64,000 nucleotides of DNA from Nitrospira sp. (lineage in GTDB: Bacteria; Nitrospirota; Nitrospiria; Nitrospirales; Nitrospiraceae). Position numbers and translations under genes: made by a program. The stretch is taken from positions 186,001 through 250,000 of the forward strand of contig JARFXO010000006.1 of the NCBI GenBank assembly GCA_029194665.1, in the 5' to 3' direction. The notes beneath the pieces are model-generated. The model worked only from the letters and a program-made list of their open reading frames with translations, was not told where the DNA came from and ran no database searches. Positions 25,966-35,740 of the stretch are shown here, piece by piece. The first letter of the stretch is position 1. The number at the start of each line of letters is the position of its first letter.

Positions 25966-26712
25966 TCATTGCCCAAGATACCAACCGATCCCGTATCGCT
26001 CTAAGAAACTCGTCACCATGGTGAGTGAATTGGCGTAGATCATCACGCCGACGAGGACCAGCATGACGCCGCTCACGGTTGAAACGCCCCACAGATAGGT
26101 TCGCACTTCTTTGAAATAGGCTAAGAATCGATCGATGCCCAGTGCCGTGAGAAATAGAGGCAGGCCCAACCCGAACGAATAAAATGCCAGCAATACAATT
26201 CCGTTAAGAAGAGAATCGGTCGTACCGGCATAGAGAAGAATGGATCCCAGCACCGGCCCGACACAGGGTGTCCAACCAGCGGCAAAAGCGACACCGATCA
26301 AGAACGACCCCAGGTACCCGGCCGGCCTACTGCGAAACTGATACCGATGCTCCATTTTTAGGAACTTCAGATTCAGAATTCCGAGCAGGTACAGCCCGAA
26401 CACGACAATCAACACACCACCAATGCGTCGAATCACGTCTTGATAGGAGATCAGGATCTGACCGAGAAAACTGGCCGATGCGCCGAAGGCAATGAAGACC
26501 GATGAAAATCCAAGGATAAACAACAACGAGTTCAAGACGATCGCCTTCTTGAACTTGACCCGTTCGGTCGCGTCCGTCAACTGCTCGACCGACAGGCCGG
26601 TAATGTAGGAAATATAGCTCGGTACCAACGGCAGCACGCACGGGGACACGAACGAAAGGAGCCCCGCCGAAAAGGCGGCAATGAGCGAAATCTGTGGGAT
26701 GGATTGCGTCAT
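25966..26712 (-). CDS. ccdA: CcdA/DsbD-type thiol-redox membrane protein
   Basis: The 248-residue protein has about six membrane helices. The two redox cysteines are in FVSPCVLPLVPSY and AAGWTPCVGPVLGS, the CcdA signature. It carries reducing power across the inner membrane to periplasmic thioredoxin-like proteins for cytochrome c maturation. It follows the TlpA-like gene by only two bases on the same strand, which supports a working pair. Confidence 0.93.
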   Translation of the reverse strand: MTQSIPQISLIAAFSAGLLSFVSPCVLPLVPSYISYITGLSVEQLTDATERVKFKKAIVLNSLLFILGFSSVFIAFGASASFLGQILISYQDVIRRIGGVLIVVFGLYLLGILNLKFLKMEHRYQFRSRPAGYLGSFLIGVAFAAGWTPCVGPVLGSILLYAGTTDSLLNGIVLLAFYSFGLGLPLFLTALGIDRFLAYFKEVRTYLWGVSTVSGVMLVLVGVMIYANSLTMVTSFLERYGIGWYLGQ

Positions 26713-26714
26713 GG

Positions 26715-27269
26715 CTACGATTTCATCAGTTCATGAATCAGGTCACGGGCCTCCGGTGAGTCCCAATCGCGTGCACCGAAAATCTTTTGTCGCACGATGC
26801 CTCGGCGATCGACCATGAACGTGATCGGAATCGTACGTGCCCCATACGCCAGGCCTACGCGGTACTCCGAGTCATGAAGAATGGGAAATGTGAACCCCAT
26901 TTCCCGCTGGAACGGACGGGTAACCGCTGCGCCCTGTGGATCCGTCGACACGGCCAGGATTTCGAACTCTCTTCGAGGCAACGTTCGATAAAGCTGTTCC
27001 ATCGCCGGCATCTCGACACGGCACGGTCCGCACCAGGTCGCCCAGAAATTTAGTAGGACGACCCTCCCCCTGAGCTGAGACAAACTCATGACGTTCCCGG
27101 CAAGGTCTCGCAGCATGAAATTCGGCGCTTCGTCACCGACTTGAACGACACCGCGTTCGAAGCCCGGCCTCGTTTTGGTCTGGGTCGACTCCGCCTCAGA
27201 GCAAGGTGCCGCGAAAAGTACACCAACCGACGCGAAGGTGAAAACAGCAGTCACTAGAGAATTCTTCAT
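26715..27269 (-). CDS. TlpA/ResA-like periplasmic thiol-disulfide oxidoreductase
   Basis: The protein has 184 residues with an N-terminal Sec signal peptide. Its thioredoxin fold carries the active site WATWCGPCRVEMPAME at about residues 93-108 and the cis-Pro region RTIPITFMVD. TlpA/ResA proteins reduce cytochrome c haem-site cysteines or other thiols in the periplasm. It is encoded directly upstream of ccdA, the membrane protein that would re-reduce it. Confidence 0.92.
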   Translation of the reverse strand: MKNSLVTAVFTFASVGVLFAAPCSEAESTQTKTRPGFERGVVQVGDEAPNFMLRDLAGNVMSLSQLRGRVVLLNFWATWCGPCRVEMPAMEQLYRTLPRREFEILAVSTDPQGAAVTRPFQREMGFTFPILHDSEYRVGLAYGARTIPITFMVDRRGIVRQKIFGARDWDSPEARDLIHELMKS

Positions 27270-27593
27270 GGCCTTGACCAGAGGGACATTTACTTTGTTG
27301 CCCTCAAAAGATCAGCGATCGAGAGGTTTGAGGTTTAAGGATTCCTTCCTCCAGGCTCAGCATGGTTCTTACTGGAAATATAAGCATGTTACAAGTCCGC
27401 AAAAACCTGAGTCAAGCAAACGACGAAGGACAAATTTATTCCCCCTACGATAGAAGTGATGGACAAAACCGACTGATCTCTCTAGAATTGCGCAGGTCTG
27501 TGCGAGATCCGTCACTCAGCACCACTCGTCACATTCACCATCAGCAGATACAGCAACGCTGGTATTTCCATAACCTGAACCCACGAGGGGCAC
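27270..27593. other. Divergent spacer upstream of metK
   Basis: No gene is seen. I looked for a SAM-I, SAM-II or similar riboswitch in front of metK and found no conserved core. Promoters for both tlpA and metK should be here, but no convincing box pair stands out. Confidence 0.5.
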
Positions 27594-28742
27594 ATGCGAG
27601 ACAATTTCTTGTTTACTTCAGAATCGGTCACTGAAGGACATCCGGATAAGATCGCCGACCAGATTTCCGACGGCATCTTGGACGCCATCATTGCTCAGGA
27701 TAAATATTCCCGCGTCGCCTGCGAAACGATCCTAACCACCGGTATCGCGTTTGTAGCCGGCGAAATCTCAACCAAGGCCTACGTCGAAATCCCCGACATT
27801 ATCCGTGACGTCATCAAGGACGTCGGCTACTGCGATGCGTCGTGGGGATTCGACTTTCATACCTGCTCGGTCCTCACCGCTATTCACCAGCAATCAGGTG
27901 ACATCGCGATGGGGGTGGATTCCGGAGGAGCCGGCGATCAGGGCTTGATGTTCGGCTACGCCACCAATGAAACGGACGAGCTCATGCCCATGCCGATCGT
28001 CCTGGCCCACCGGCTGACCAAACGCCTGGCAGAGGTGCGCAAAACAGACATTCTAAAGTGGGTGCGCCCAGACGGCAAATCTCAAGTGACCGTCGAGTAC
28101 AAGAACGGCAGGCCCGTGCGGATCGATACGATCGTCGTCTCCACGCAACATAGTCCCGATGTGACCACCAAGCAAATTGAGCGCGACATCATGGACAAAG
28201 TCATCAAGCCCGTGATGCCCAAAGGGCTCTATGATCCAACAGGCGTGAAACATCACATCAATCCGACCGGTCGTTTCGTCGTCGGTGGTCCAATGGGCGA
28301 CACGGGACTCACAGGCAGGAAGATTATCGTCGACACGTACGGCGGTCATGGCAGTCACGGCGGCGGTGCCTTCTCCGGCAAAGATCCTACAAAGGTGGAC
28401 CGCTCCGCCTCCTATATGGCTCGCTATATTGCCAAGAATCTTGTGGCCGCTGGCTTGGCCGACAAATGCGAAGTGCAGCTGGCTTACGCGATCGGAGTTG
28501 CCGATCCTGTGTCTGTACTCGTCGACACCAAGGGCACAGAAAAAGTGTCGGTCGATGTTCTGGACAAACTCGTGCGCAAGCATTTCCCCATGACTCCACG
28601 GGGCATCATCGATCATCTCAAGCTTCGGCGGCCGATTTTCCGCAAGACGGCCGCGTATGGACACTTTGGACGTACCGAGCCTGAGTTCACGTGGGAGAGA
28701 ACCGATAAGACGAAGGCATTGCGCAAAGACGCGGGACTGTAA
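27594..28742 (+). CDS. metK: S-adenosylmethionine synthetase
   Basis: The 382-residue enzyme makes SAM from methionine and ATP. Family signatures are intact: [19 protein letters not shown] at the N-terminus, [12 protein letters not shown] in the middle and [17 protein letters not shown] later. Its length is normal. It stands 122 bp before ahcY on the same strand, so SAM synthesis and clearance of its by-product are encoded side by side. Confidence 0.97.
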   Translation: MRDNFLFTSESVTEGHPDKIADQISDGILDAIIAQDKYSRVACETILTTGIAFVAGEISTKAYVEIPDIIRDVIKDVGYCDASWGFDFHTCSVLTAIHQQSGDIAMGVDSGGAGDQGLMFGYATNETDELMPMPIVLAHRLTKRLAEVRKTDILKWVRPDGKSQVTVEYKNGRPVRIDTIVVSTQHSPDVTTKQIERDIMDKVIKPVMPKGLYDPTGVKHHINPTGRFVVGGPMGDTGLTGRKIIVDTYGGHGSHGGGAFSGKDPTKVDRSASYMARYIAKNLVAAGLADKCEVQLAYAIGVADPVSVLVDTKGTEKVSVDVLDKLVRKHFPMTPRGIIDHLKLRRPIFRKTAAYGHFGRTEPEFTWERTDKTKALRKDAGL

Positions 28743-28761
28743 CGACCACAGGCTGAGGCCA

Positions 28762-28835
28762 AGGTTAAGGTTTAGCAACTGAGGCTCAGGCATAGGGAAT
28801 GAGGTTGGGTTTTTGCCCAGCTTCAACCTTAACCT
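28762..28835. repeat. Inverted repeat between metK and ahcY
   Basis: AGGTTAAGGTT (28762-28772) pairs with AACCTTAACCT (28825-28835), helped by GGCT/AGCC outside. Inside is a short TGGG/CCCA hairpin with a T-rich loop. It could attenuate or process the metK-ahcY transcript. It does not match known SAH riboswitch cores. Confidence 0.5.
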
Positions 28836-28837
28836 GA

Positions 28838-30124
<1,287 letters not shown>

Positions 30125-30249
30125 CAGGATGCTGAAAATGCCCCCCGGCGTTGTTCTCAGTCGCTCGTCTCCCTGCAACGTACCGCAAGGGTACGCTTCG
30201 GTCGCCGAGCTCCCTGCGGCCTAGCCGGGATGCCATTTTGAGCATCCTG
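30125..30249. repeat. 125-bp palindromic intergenic element
   Basis: The ends are CAGGATGCTGAAAATG and CATTTTGAGCATCCTG, inverted repeats with one mismatch. Inside is a smaller hairpin GTACC-GCAAG-GGTAC. The element begins right after the ahcY stop. A partial copy of one end (GATGCTCAAAAGG) follows near 30256. From memory, similar palindromes are frequent in Nitrospira genomes, but I could not search. Confidence 0.7.
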
Positions 30250-30364
30250 ATTCGGGCGATGCTCAAAAGGTAAGGAGCGCACTCGGCGCGCTCGGGTGGG
30301 TGGGTGAGATAATGCGCGCAGTGCGAGAGCACCCACGCCCACCTGCTTGAGAGAGGAGAAAGGG

Positions 30365-30396
30365 AAAGGCCGCCTGAAAAGGTGGCCTTTTTGTTT
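30365..30396 (+). terminator. Rho-independent terminator
   Basis: AAAGGCCGCC pairs with GGTGGCCTTT around a short loop, followed by TTTTTGTTT. It lies about 240 bp after ahcY and just before the dioxygenase start, so it probably ends the metK-ahcY unit. Confidence 0.85.
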
Positions 30397-30462
30397 AGAA
30401 TCGGTTTCCACAACCGATTGCAATATCGTGAACGAGTGGTAGAGTGTGGGCAAGGAGCCGCT

Positions 30463-31665
30463 GTGAACCCCTCCACATTCCAACCCCTGTCGCTTACAGA
30501 TTTTGACATCTCCTCTGAGCGAGGATTCTTACCATCTGATCCTCACGAGACTCTGCTCGACTGTCCGGTGCTAAACCATCTGAGCCGTGAGATGCCGAAG
30601 TTGCTGAGCACGCGCCAGGTCCAGCGGTTTATCGATGAACAGCCGTCGTTGCTTCGGTCCATTCCAACGAGCTGGCGTGAGGATGACTACCGAGCTGCGA
30701 TGCGAATCCTTTCATTCGCCGGCCATGCCTATGTCTGGGAGACGCCGGGGAAACCGGCCGTCAAGCTTCCCTGTCAACTCGCACGGTCGTGGTATGAGAT
30801 CGCCCAGAAGGTCAGCCGTCCGCCGGTCCTTTCCTATGCCTCCTATGCACTGGACAATTGGCGCCGGCTTGATCCGATGAAGCCGATTCAGCTCGACAAT
30901 ATTGTGCTGCTGCAGAACTTTCTCGGTGGGCTGGATGAAGAGTGGTTCGTCGTCGTCCACATCCAGATTGAGCGGCAGGCGGGGCCTGGCCTGGAAGGGC
31001 TGCTGCGAGCGATCAACGCGGCCTCGGAAGGAAAGGACGATGAGGTTCTCTTGGGGTTACAGGATCTGGCGTCCGCGCAGACTGCCATGCGGGACACGCT
31101 GCTCCGCATGAAAGAGCGCTGCGATCCCTATGTGTATTACACTCGCGTGAGACCCTACATCCACGGCTGGAAGAACAGTCCGTCGCTGCCTGACGGCCTC
31201 ATTTATGACAACGTCGAAGCCTATCGACAACAACCGCAGCAGTTTCGTGGTGAGACCGGTGCACAGAGCTCAATCGTCCCTTGTCTGGATGCGGGACTGG
31301 GCATCCGTCACGCACCTGATCCTTTAACGGTGTATCTACAAGAAATGAGAGAATACATGCCGCCCCGCCACCGCGCCTTTCTTCAGGCCTTAGAGAGCCA
31401 AACTGACGGCCAAGGGCGCGCGGTCCTTTCCGGCTGTGTTCATGCTCGCAAGCAGCGTCACCCGGAACTGTGGTCCGCCTACTGTGCTTGCGTGAGCCTG
31501 CTGGCCCAGTTCCGAGAAATCCACATCGGTTACGCCGACAGTTACATCAACCGCCAGCATCAAACCAGTACCACCAATCCCACGGCCGTAGGCACCGGCG
31601 GCACTCCCTTCATGACCTATCTGCAGAAGCATCTGGACGAAACCAAACAAGCCGTTGTGAGCTAA
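30463..31665 (+). CDS. Indoleamine 2,3-dioxygenase-like heme enzyme
   Basis: Starting at the GTG behind CAAGGAG, the protein has 400 residues; longer frames would run into the terminator. It matches indoleamine 2,3-dioxygenases: SYASYALDNWR, NFLGGLDEEWF, RMKERCDPYVYY, GAQSSIVPCLDAGLG (residues 266-280), MREYMPPRHRAFL, and GTGGTPFMTYL near the end. The proximal heme ligand should be His354 in REIHIGYADSYI. It would open tryptophan or a related indole to the formylkynurenine-type product. A kynurenine-formamidase-like gene lies about 1.7 kb downstream on the other strand. Confidence 0.87.
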   Translation: MNPSTFQPLSLTDFDISSERGFLPSDPHETLLDCPVLNHLSREMPKLLSTRQVQRFIDEQPSLLRSIPTSWREDDYRAAMRILSFAGHAYVWETPGKPAVKLPCQLARSWYEIAQKVSRPPVLSYASYALDNWRRLDPMKPIQLDNIVLLQNFLGGLDEEWFVVVHIQIERQAGPGLEGLLRAINAASEGKDDEVLLGLQDLASAQTAMRDTLLRMKERCDPYVYYTRVRPYIHGWKNSPSLPDGLIYDNVEAYRQQPQQFRGETGAQSSIVPCLDAGLGIRHAPDPLTVYLQEMREYMPPRHRAFLQALESQTDGQGRAVLSGCVHARKQRHPELWSAYCACVSLLAQFREIHIGYADSYINRQHQTSTTNPTAVGTGGTPFMTYLQKHLDETKQAVVS

Positions 31666-31709
31666 CCACAGTCCTTCAGTTAATCCAGCCTTCTCATCTC
31701 AGCATCTCA

Positions 31710-32237
31710 ATGGATCTCTACCTTCATCAAGGTCTCACTGGGAAGGTCCACCTAGAAAAAGTGGTGGAAAAAGAAGGCGTATTCTTTTTTCCTGCCACTC
31801 ATCATCTAGCGACGGTTCTTTCGTGGAGCCCGTTCAGTTGCATTGCTATCTTGGCTTACACAGCGTTACAAGTTACAACACTTCCTTACTCATGGGTTAT
31901 ACCAATGCCGCCAATGACAGCTGTGGCAAAGGCGTTTTTGTTCATCTGCATTCTTTCTGCCGCATTGCTTTACGACACCAATCACGGTTTCCTATTTGTT
32001 CTCTCTCTTCTGAACACCGTCCTCTACTTCTGGTCATTGGGCACGATGGACAATTTTGCTCGAGAGAAATATCGAGATTTGAGAGTTGAACAGATGAAGC
32101 ATTTGCCTGAGTGGATGGCCGAGACCGCTCGTCAAGGGGCGAAGGATGCTGTGCCTAATTGGCTAGCCACTATCAACTTCCTGTGCACATTTCTTAGCGT
32201 TGGACTTCTCAGCTACGGCATTTTCGTTCATGTGTGA
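31710..32237 (+). CDS. Hypothetical membrane protein with four predicted helices
   Basis: No family is recognised. The 175-residue protein has three hydrophobic segments between residues 35 and 110 and one at the C-terminus. An amphipathic helical stretch (EQMKHLPEWMAETARQGAK) lies between. The N-terminal 30 residues are soluble. It follows the dioxygenase by 44 bp on the same strand. The long open frame upstream of this ATG overlaps the dioxygenase and is not used. Confidence 0.6.
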   Translation: MDLYLHQGLTGKVHLEKVVEKEGVFFFPATHHLATVLSWSPFSCIAILAYTALQVTTLPYSWVIPMPPMTAVAKAFLFICILSAALLYDTNHGFLFVLSLLNTVLYFWSLGTMDNFAREKYRDLRVEQMKHLPEWMAETARQGAKDAVPNWLATINFLCTFLSVGLLSYGIFVHV

Positions 32238-32409
32238 ACAAAATAATTGGGTAAAGAACAGAAAAATAGGGACAGGCTGAATTTCTACAAAGTTAGGCAG
32301 TAATGCAGGGGGAGAGCGATATGATCGGTGCCACGATACCCCACCGAGGCTTGATCATGAGGATTGCGATAACTGATCGAGGCCGAGAGTGAATGCAGGA
32401 GGCGCTGAC

Positions 32410-32958
32410 TCAGGCCACCGAATCAAACAGAACTCGCACTTCTTGAGCAAGTCCTAATGCATCGGCCTGTGCGATGAGGCTTTCCCGATCTATCCCGGTT
32501 GGTTTTCGTACCGCCACAATGCTTCGGGCATCCTGTAAATCGACTGGCCCTCCGGCGTAGAGCTTCAAGAGCACGAGAGCTTGCCAGTTTACGACCGGCA
32601 CCGAATAACCAAGTATGGTGAGTGTTTCAACTCCGTTGAATGCAATAGCTGCTATCTTTGACGGCAGCACGATCAGTTGAACCGGCACATCCTGTCCTTC
32701 ACATTTCAGGCTGAGCCGGAAGACACCTCGTAGTGGGTCATCTATGCCGCCCGGTTCATAGGTAGCCCCAAGGTGGGCAGCCAGCGCCTGCGGATCCGAT
32801 GTCCCGAGCGCTACGGCAAGATCAATGTCTTGTGTAGCTCGCGCAACACCCCATGCCGATACCGCAAAGCCACCGATCAACGCGTAGGAATGAAGCAGCC
32901 GGGCTTTCTGGGCTTGAGCCAAGCGTCCAATAATTTGGCTTAGGGCTTCGGAGAACAC
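32410..32958 (-). CDS. Nucleotidyltransferase-fold protein (AbiEii/MNT-like)
   Basis: The 182-residue protein has the NTase start YALIGGFAVSAWG followed by TQDIDLAVAL, with Gly-Gly and the Asp-x-Asp pair of the catalytic metal site. The rest (VVNWQALVLLKLYAGGP, LQDARSIV) matches nucleotidyltransferase proteins of toxin-antitoxin or abortive-infection type. Its start overlaps the end of a small gene by 19 bp. It may be a toxin that adds nucleotides to an RNA or protein; this is inference. Confidence 0.7.
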   Translation of the reverse strand: MFSEALSQIIGRLAQAQKARLLHSYALIGGFAVSAWGVARATQDIDLAVALGTSDPQALAAHLGATYEPGGIDDPLRGVFRLSLKCEGQDVPVQLIVLPSKIAAIAFNGVETLTILGYSVPVVNWQALVLLKLYAGGPVDLQDARSIVAVRKPTGIDRESLIAQADALGLAQEVRVLFDSVA

Positions 32959-33122
32959 CGGTTCAATTCGTGGCAGAAATCGGAGAGGTTCAATGCGATG
33001 GCCAGCCGTTCTTCTGGAGTCTGACGTCTCGCTCGTTCAATCTTCTCGTCAGCAAGCTGCTGACTCAGCTTGCTCGGTCGCCGTTGTGACTTCTGAGAGA
33101 TGGTTGTTTGCCGAGGTTTCAT
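32940..33122 (-). CDS. Small basic protein, partner of the nucleotidyltransferase
   Basis: This 60-residue Lys/Arg/Gln-rich protein is helical in its second half (EKIERARRQTPEERLAIALNLSDF). It lies directly upstream of and overlaps the nucleotidyltransferase gene, the order expected for an antitoxin or cognate partner. No family is recognised, but similar short proteins with PEERL(A)xAL helices often precede such nucleotidyltransferases. Confidence 0.55.
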   Translation of the reverse strand: MKPRQTTISQKSQRRPSKLSQQLADEKIERARRQTPEERLAIALNLSDFCHELNRCSPKP

Positions 33123-33211
33123 GAGTGCGAGTATACATAGGTCTGCCGGAACCTAAAAGGGTGAAGAACGAATCTGCTACAAGCCGCCGCCTAAAAAGGT
33201 CCAATGGCTAA

Positions 33212-33388
33212 AAGTTGACCCTTCATTGCCTTAGGGATCAATTCCGCCAGATCGTCTCGTCGGCCAGTGGCTTCTTAGATCAGGGGCCAATGCTTGGCGG
33301 AGCGGCCGGAATTCTGATCCCGGCTGTAGAAGATCCACAAGAAAGATCCAAGAAACTCAAAGCGCTACGAGTGACAGATAAAGCTTAG
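33212..33388 (+). pseudogene. Possible coding remnant (58 codons)
   Basis: An open stretch without a start codon ends at TAG 33386 and has protein-like composition (FRQIVSSASGFLDQGP, then GILIPAVEDPQERSKKL). A stop lies just upstream. It may be the tail of a decayed gene, or chance. No family is recognised. Confidence 0.25.
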
Positions 33389-34212
33389 TGAGATGGTGGC
33401 ACGACCGCAATGATCCGCAGTGGGCCGCCAGTCCCACCGGCGATTTTCATGGGTAGTGCAATGACGTCAAAGTTCCGCGCCGGTAGGTCATTCAGATCGG
33501 CAAGATTCTCGAACACCGGCACGTTCTGAGAAAGCAGAGCGGCATGCGTCTCGAACCCGGTCGATTGCCCATAGTCGATCGACGCTGTGTCGATGCCCAC
33601 AGCTTTCACTTGCCGTTCATGCACGAGCCAGGCAGCCGCGTCGGGATGCAATCCAGGAAAATGCAACGTCTGTATACCTTTCTGCCCTCTCAATTCCGTG
33701 CCTAGATAGTCTTTTCGATTTGGCCAAAATCGGGCATTGCCCGTACTCAACAGGACGATGGTGTGTGGAGGAATTCCACCATGCTTGGTTTCCCATCGCT
33801 CAACATCCAAGATAGTTATCCGGTAATTCCGATCGCGAGCGCACTGCTCAGTGACATCGATTTTGACACCAGCCCCGGTTAGACGCTCGATTGGAATCTG
33901 GTCTAACGATTGCTTTCCTTTTGAAAAATGATTCGGGGCATCGAGGTGCGTACCACCATGCTCGGGCATCTCCATACGATTCGAAGCATAGTAGTATCCG
34001 CCCGGCATGTCCTCGGCGTGCTGGACAACCAGCTTAAAATCTTGCTCCGTCGGCCAGACAATCGTATCCGATCCAAAGGAATGGGTCAGATCAACGATCT
34101 GCGATTGCGACCAGGAAAAATGATTGCTCCAGCGGTTAGAAGCACATCCAAGACTGACGACCAGACCCAGTGCTGCGATCCACATACTCGCCGTGTACCT
34201 CGGTCGCATCAC
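33385..34212 (-). CDS. Cyclase/kynurenine-formamidase-like lipoprotein
   Basis: The 275-residue protein has a signal with lipobox VSLGC (Cys23), unusual for this mostly cytoplasmic family. The metal site HGGTHLDAPNHF supplies His85, His89, Asp91 and His95, as in the cyclase family to which KynB belongs. Further motifs are VDLTHSFGSDT and GIDTASIDYG. KynB-type enzymes hydrolyse formylkynurenine, but the family has several substrates. With a dioxygenase gene nearby, a tryptophan-breakdown role is possible though the export signal argues for another substrate. Confidence 0.75.
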   Translation of the reverse strand: MMRPRYTASMWIAALGLVVSLGCASNRWSNHFSWSQSQIVDLTHSFGSDTIVWPTEQDFKLVVQHAEDMPGGYYYASNRMEMPEHGGTHLDAPNHFSKGKQSLDQIPIERLTGAGVKIDVTEQCARDRNYRITILDVERWETKHGGIPPHTIVLLSTGNARFWPNRKDYLGTELRGQKGIQTLHFPGLHPDAAAWLVHERQVKAVGIDTASIDYGQSTGFETHAALLSQNVPVFENLADLNDLPARNFDVIALPMKIAGGTGGPLRIIAVVPPSH

Positions 34213-34457
34213 CTTAAGCCCTGATCCTCTTCATTCTCTCTCATCCCAAGGTTCGGATGGAACGGATGCCCGAGGAAGTTGCGCCATAGCTAGAATTGCC
34301 GAACAGCAGGAAGACAATATAGGATGTGACGGCATTGCGACGAAGTCGCAGCCTTAGAAGAGCATCCGAGGAGAAAAAAAGGATTCATGAGCCGTCTGAC
34401 TTCCGAGCGTTATGGCGCAACTGAGTCTCGCTCGCCGTTCGCCAGCCGACACTCCCT
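34213..34457. other. Spacer without recognised features
   Basis: No gene is supported here. The region separates the cyclase-like lipoprotein from the glutaredoxin unit. Confidence 0.4.
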
Positions 34458-34781
34458 CTACCTCCCGAATGCTTTTTTCAGCAGCGGTTCGATCTCGCCC
34501 TTGGCGGCCATCGGATCGAGGATATCGGTATCTCCATAAAAGGTGCCGTCGATAAACACTTTGGGAAGGGTCGGCCAATTGGTCATCTTCGTCAGCGCTT
34601 CCCGCTTAGCCGGCTGCGACAGGACGTCGATGAGCTCGTAGGGATACCCGTACCGGTCGAAAAACTGCATGGTCTCTCTCGTAAAACCACACATCGGCAT
34701 CGTCTTGGTTCCTTTGCCATAGATCACAATCTTATGGGCCTTCACTTCCTTCTGGATTTCATCTTCGATCGGGTCGGCCAT
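34458..34781 (-). CDS. Monothiol glutaredoxin, Grx4 family
   Basis: The 107-residue protein has a Grx4 layout: HKIVIYGKGTK, the active site PMCGFTRET, WPTLPKVFIDG and GDTDILDPM. The usual CGFS motif reads CGFT. Grx4-type proteins bind and pass Fe-S clusters, often together with BolA. It follows the BolA gene by nine bases, the classic pairing. Confidence 0.92.
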   Translation of the reverse strand: MADPIEDEIQKEVKAHKIVIYGKGTKTMPMCGFTRETMQFFDRYGYPYELIDVLSQPAKREALTKMTNWPTLPKVFIDGTFYGDTDILDPMAAKGEIEPLLKKAFGR

Positions 34782-34790
34782 GGTCTCCTC

Positions 34791-35030
34791 CTATATCTCA
34801 TCTCTGGTGCGCGCGGTTAATTCGAGCGCATGGATACGTCCGTCCTTCATCGGCACGTCTAACGCTTGATAGATCATTCGATGCCGGTCCAAGAGATTTT
34901 TCCCCTGAAACCCATTTGAGACGATCTCAACCTTCAGATGATTCATCGTTCCCGTACGATCGGTTACTGTCACCTCAGCATCCGGGAGGCTCTTACGAAT
35001 ATAGTCGGTCAGAACATCGGGTGTAATCAC
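34791..35030 (-). CDS. BolA-family protein
   Basis: The 79-residue protein has the BolA core: a helix IRKSLPDAEVTVTD, a strand LKVEIVSNGFQGKN and the conserved DRHRMIYQALD with His as potential cluster ligand. BolA and Grx4 form [2Fe-2S] heterodimers in other bacteria. It is the first gene of the two-gene unit. Confidence 0.92.
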   Translation of the reverse strand: MITPDVLTDYIRKSLPDAEVTVTDRTGTMNHLKVEIVSNGFQGKNLLDRHRMIYQALDVPMKDGRIHALELTARTRDEI

Positions 35031-35276
35031 CGGCCTCTTCTCTCCTCGTTGTTTTCAATACCCTAGCCGAAATAGACTCAGAAACGCAATGAGCTTCCAG
35101 GTTGGTGGATTTCAGCAACGTGGTGGTGCAATTGAGCCACCCAATGGAAGCATGGAGGTATTCTTCACGCGCAAACAGTCGAAAGCTTTCAATGTCGTCT
35201 CGATCGCAACTCGGCATCGACCTTGCTGTGATCGTTCTCCAACAAGAACATTTCTCTCATCACCAAGGAGGTCGTT

Positions 35277-35711
35277 ATGAGCGAATTCAAGTCTGGGTTT
35301 TTTGTGGGAGGCGAAAGCTGCAACGGTCGCGTCCTTGTTGTGGATGATGAGCCTGATATCCGAAAGGTCGTCCGAATGACTCTGCAAAAGGCTGGCTATG
35401 ACGTCCTTGAAGCAGAGAACGGCGAGAAGGCCATCGAAACCATCAATACGGGCGAGAATCGTCTGCTCCTTGACGTCATGATCTGTGACATCCGGATGCC
35501 GAAGGTGAATGGCATCGAGGCGATTGCTTATTTCCGACAGAACTATCCGCGCGTGCCGCTGATCGTCCTGACCGGATTCCCGGATACGGAGATGGCCACT
35601 TCGTTGCTGAGGCAGGGAGTCGTGGACTATCTCGTGAAGCCGGTAGAAGGCGAGAAACTGAAGGCCTCCGTCGCACGAGCCATGGAGCAGCGTGAATTGG
35701 CCCATCTCTGA
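35277..35711 (+). CDS. Single-domain response regulator
   Basis: The 144-residue receiver has the acidic pair in VVDDEPDIRK, phosphoacceptor Asp71 in VMICDIRMP, Thr in IVLTGFP and Lys in YLVKPVEG. It has no output domain, so it would act by protein contact. The start is fixed by CAAGGAGG. It leads an operon of two histidine kinases and a heme protein; the next start is 29 bp downstream. Confidence 0.92.
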   Translation: MSEFKSGFFVGGESCNGRVLVVDDEPDIRKVVRMTLQKAGYDVLEAENGEKAIETINTGENRLLLDVMICDIRMPKVNGIEAIAYFRQNYPRVPLIVLTGFPDTEMATSLLRQGVVDYLVKPVEGEKLKASVARAMEQRELAHL

Positions 35712-35740
35712 TGGGCTGAGCCACCGTATGGGGATCAAGC

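Noticed and set aside
27270..27593. SAM riboswitch upstream of metK
   Set aside because: No conserved SAM-I, SAM-II or SAM-IV core sequence or stem arrangement was found.
32250..32409. Remnant of a REP-associated tyrosine transposase
   Set aside because: Phrases like GGGACAGGCTGAATTTC recall such elements, but no His-hydrophobic-His motif or frame remains.
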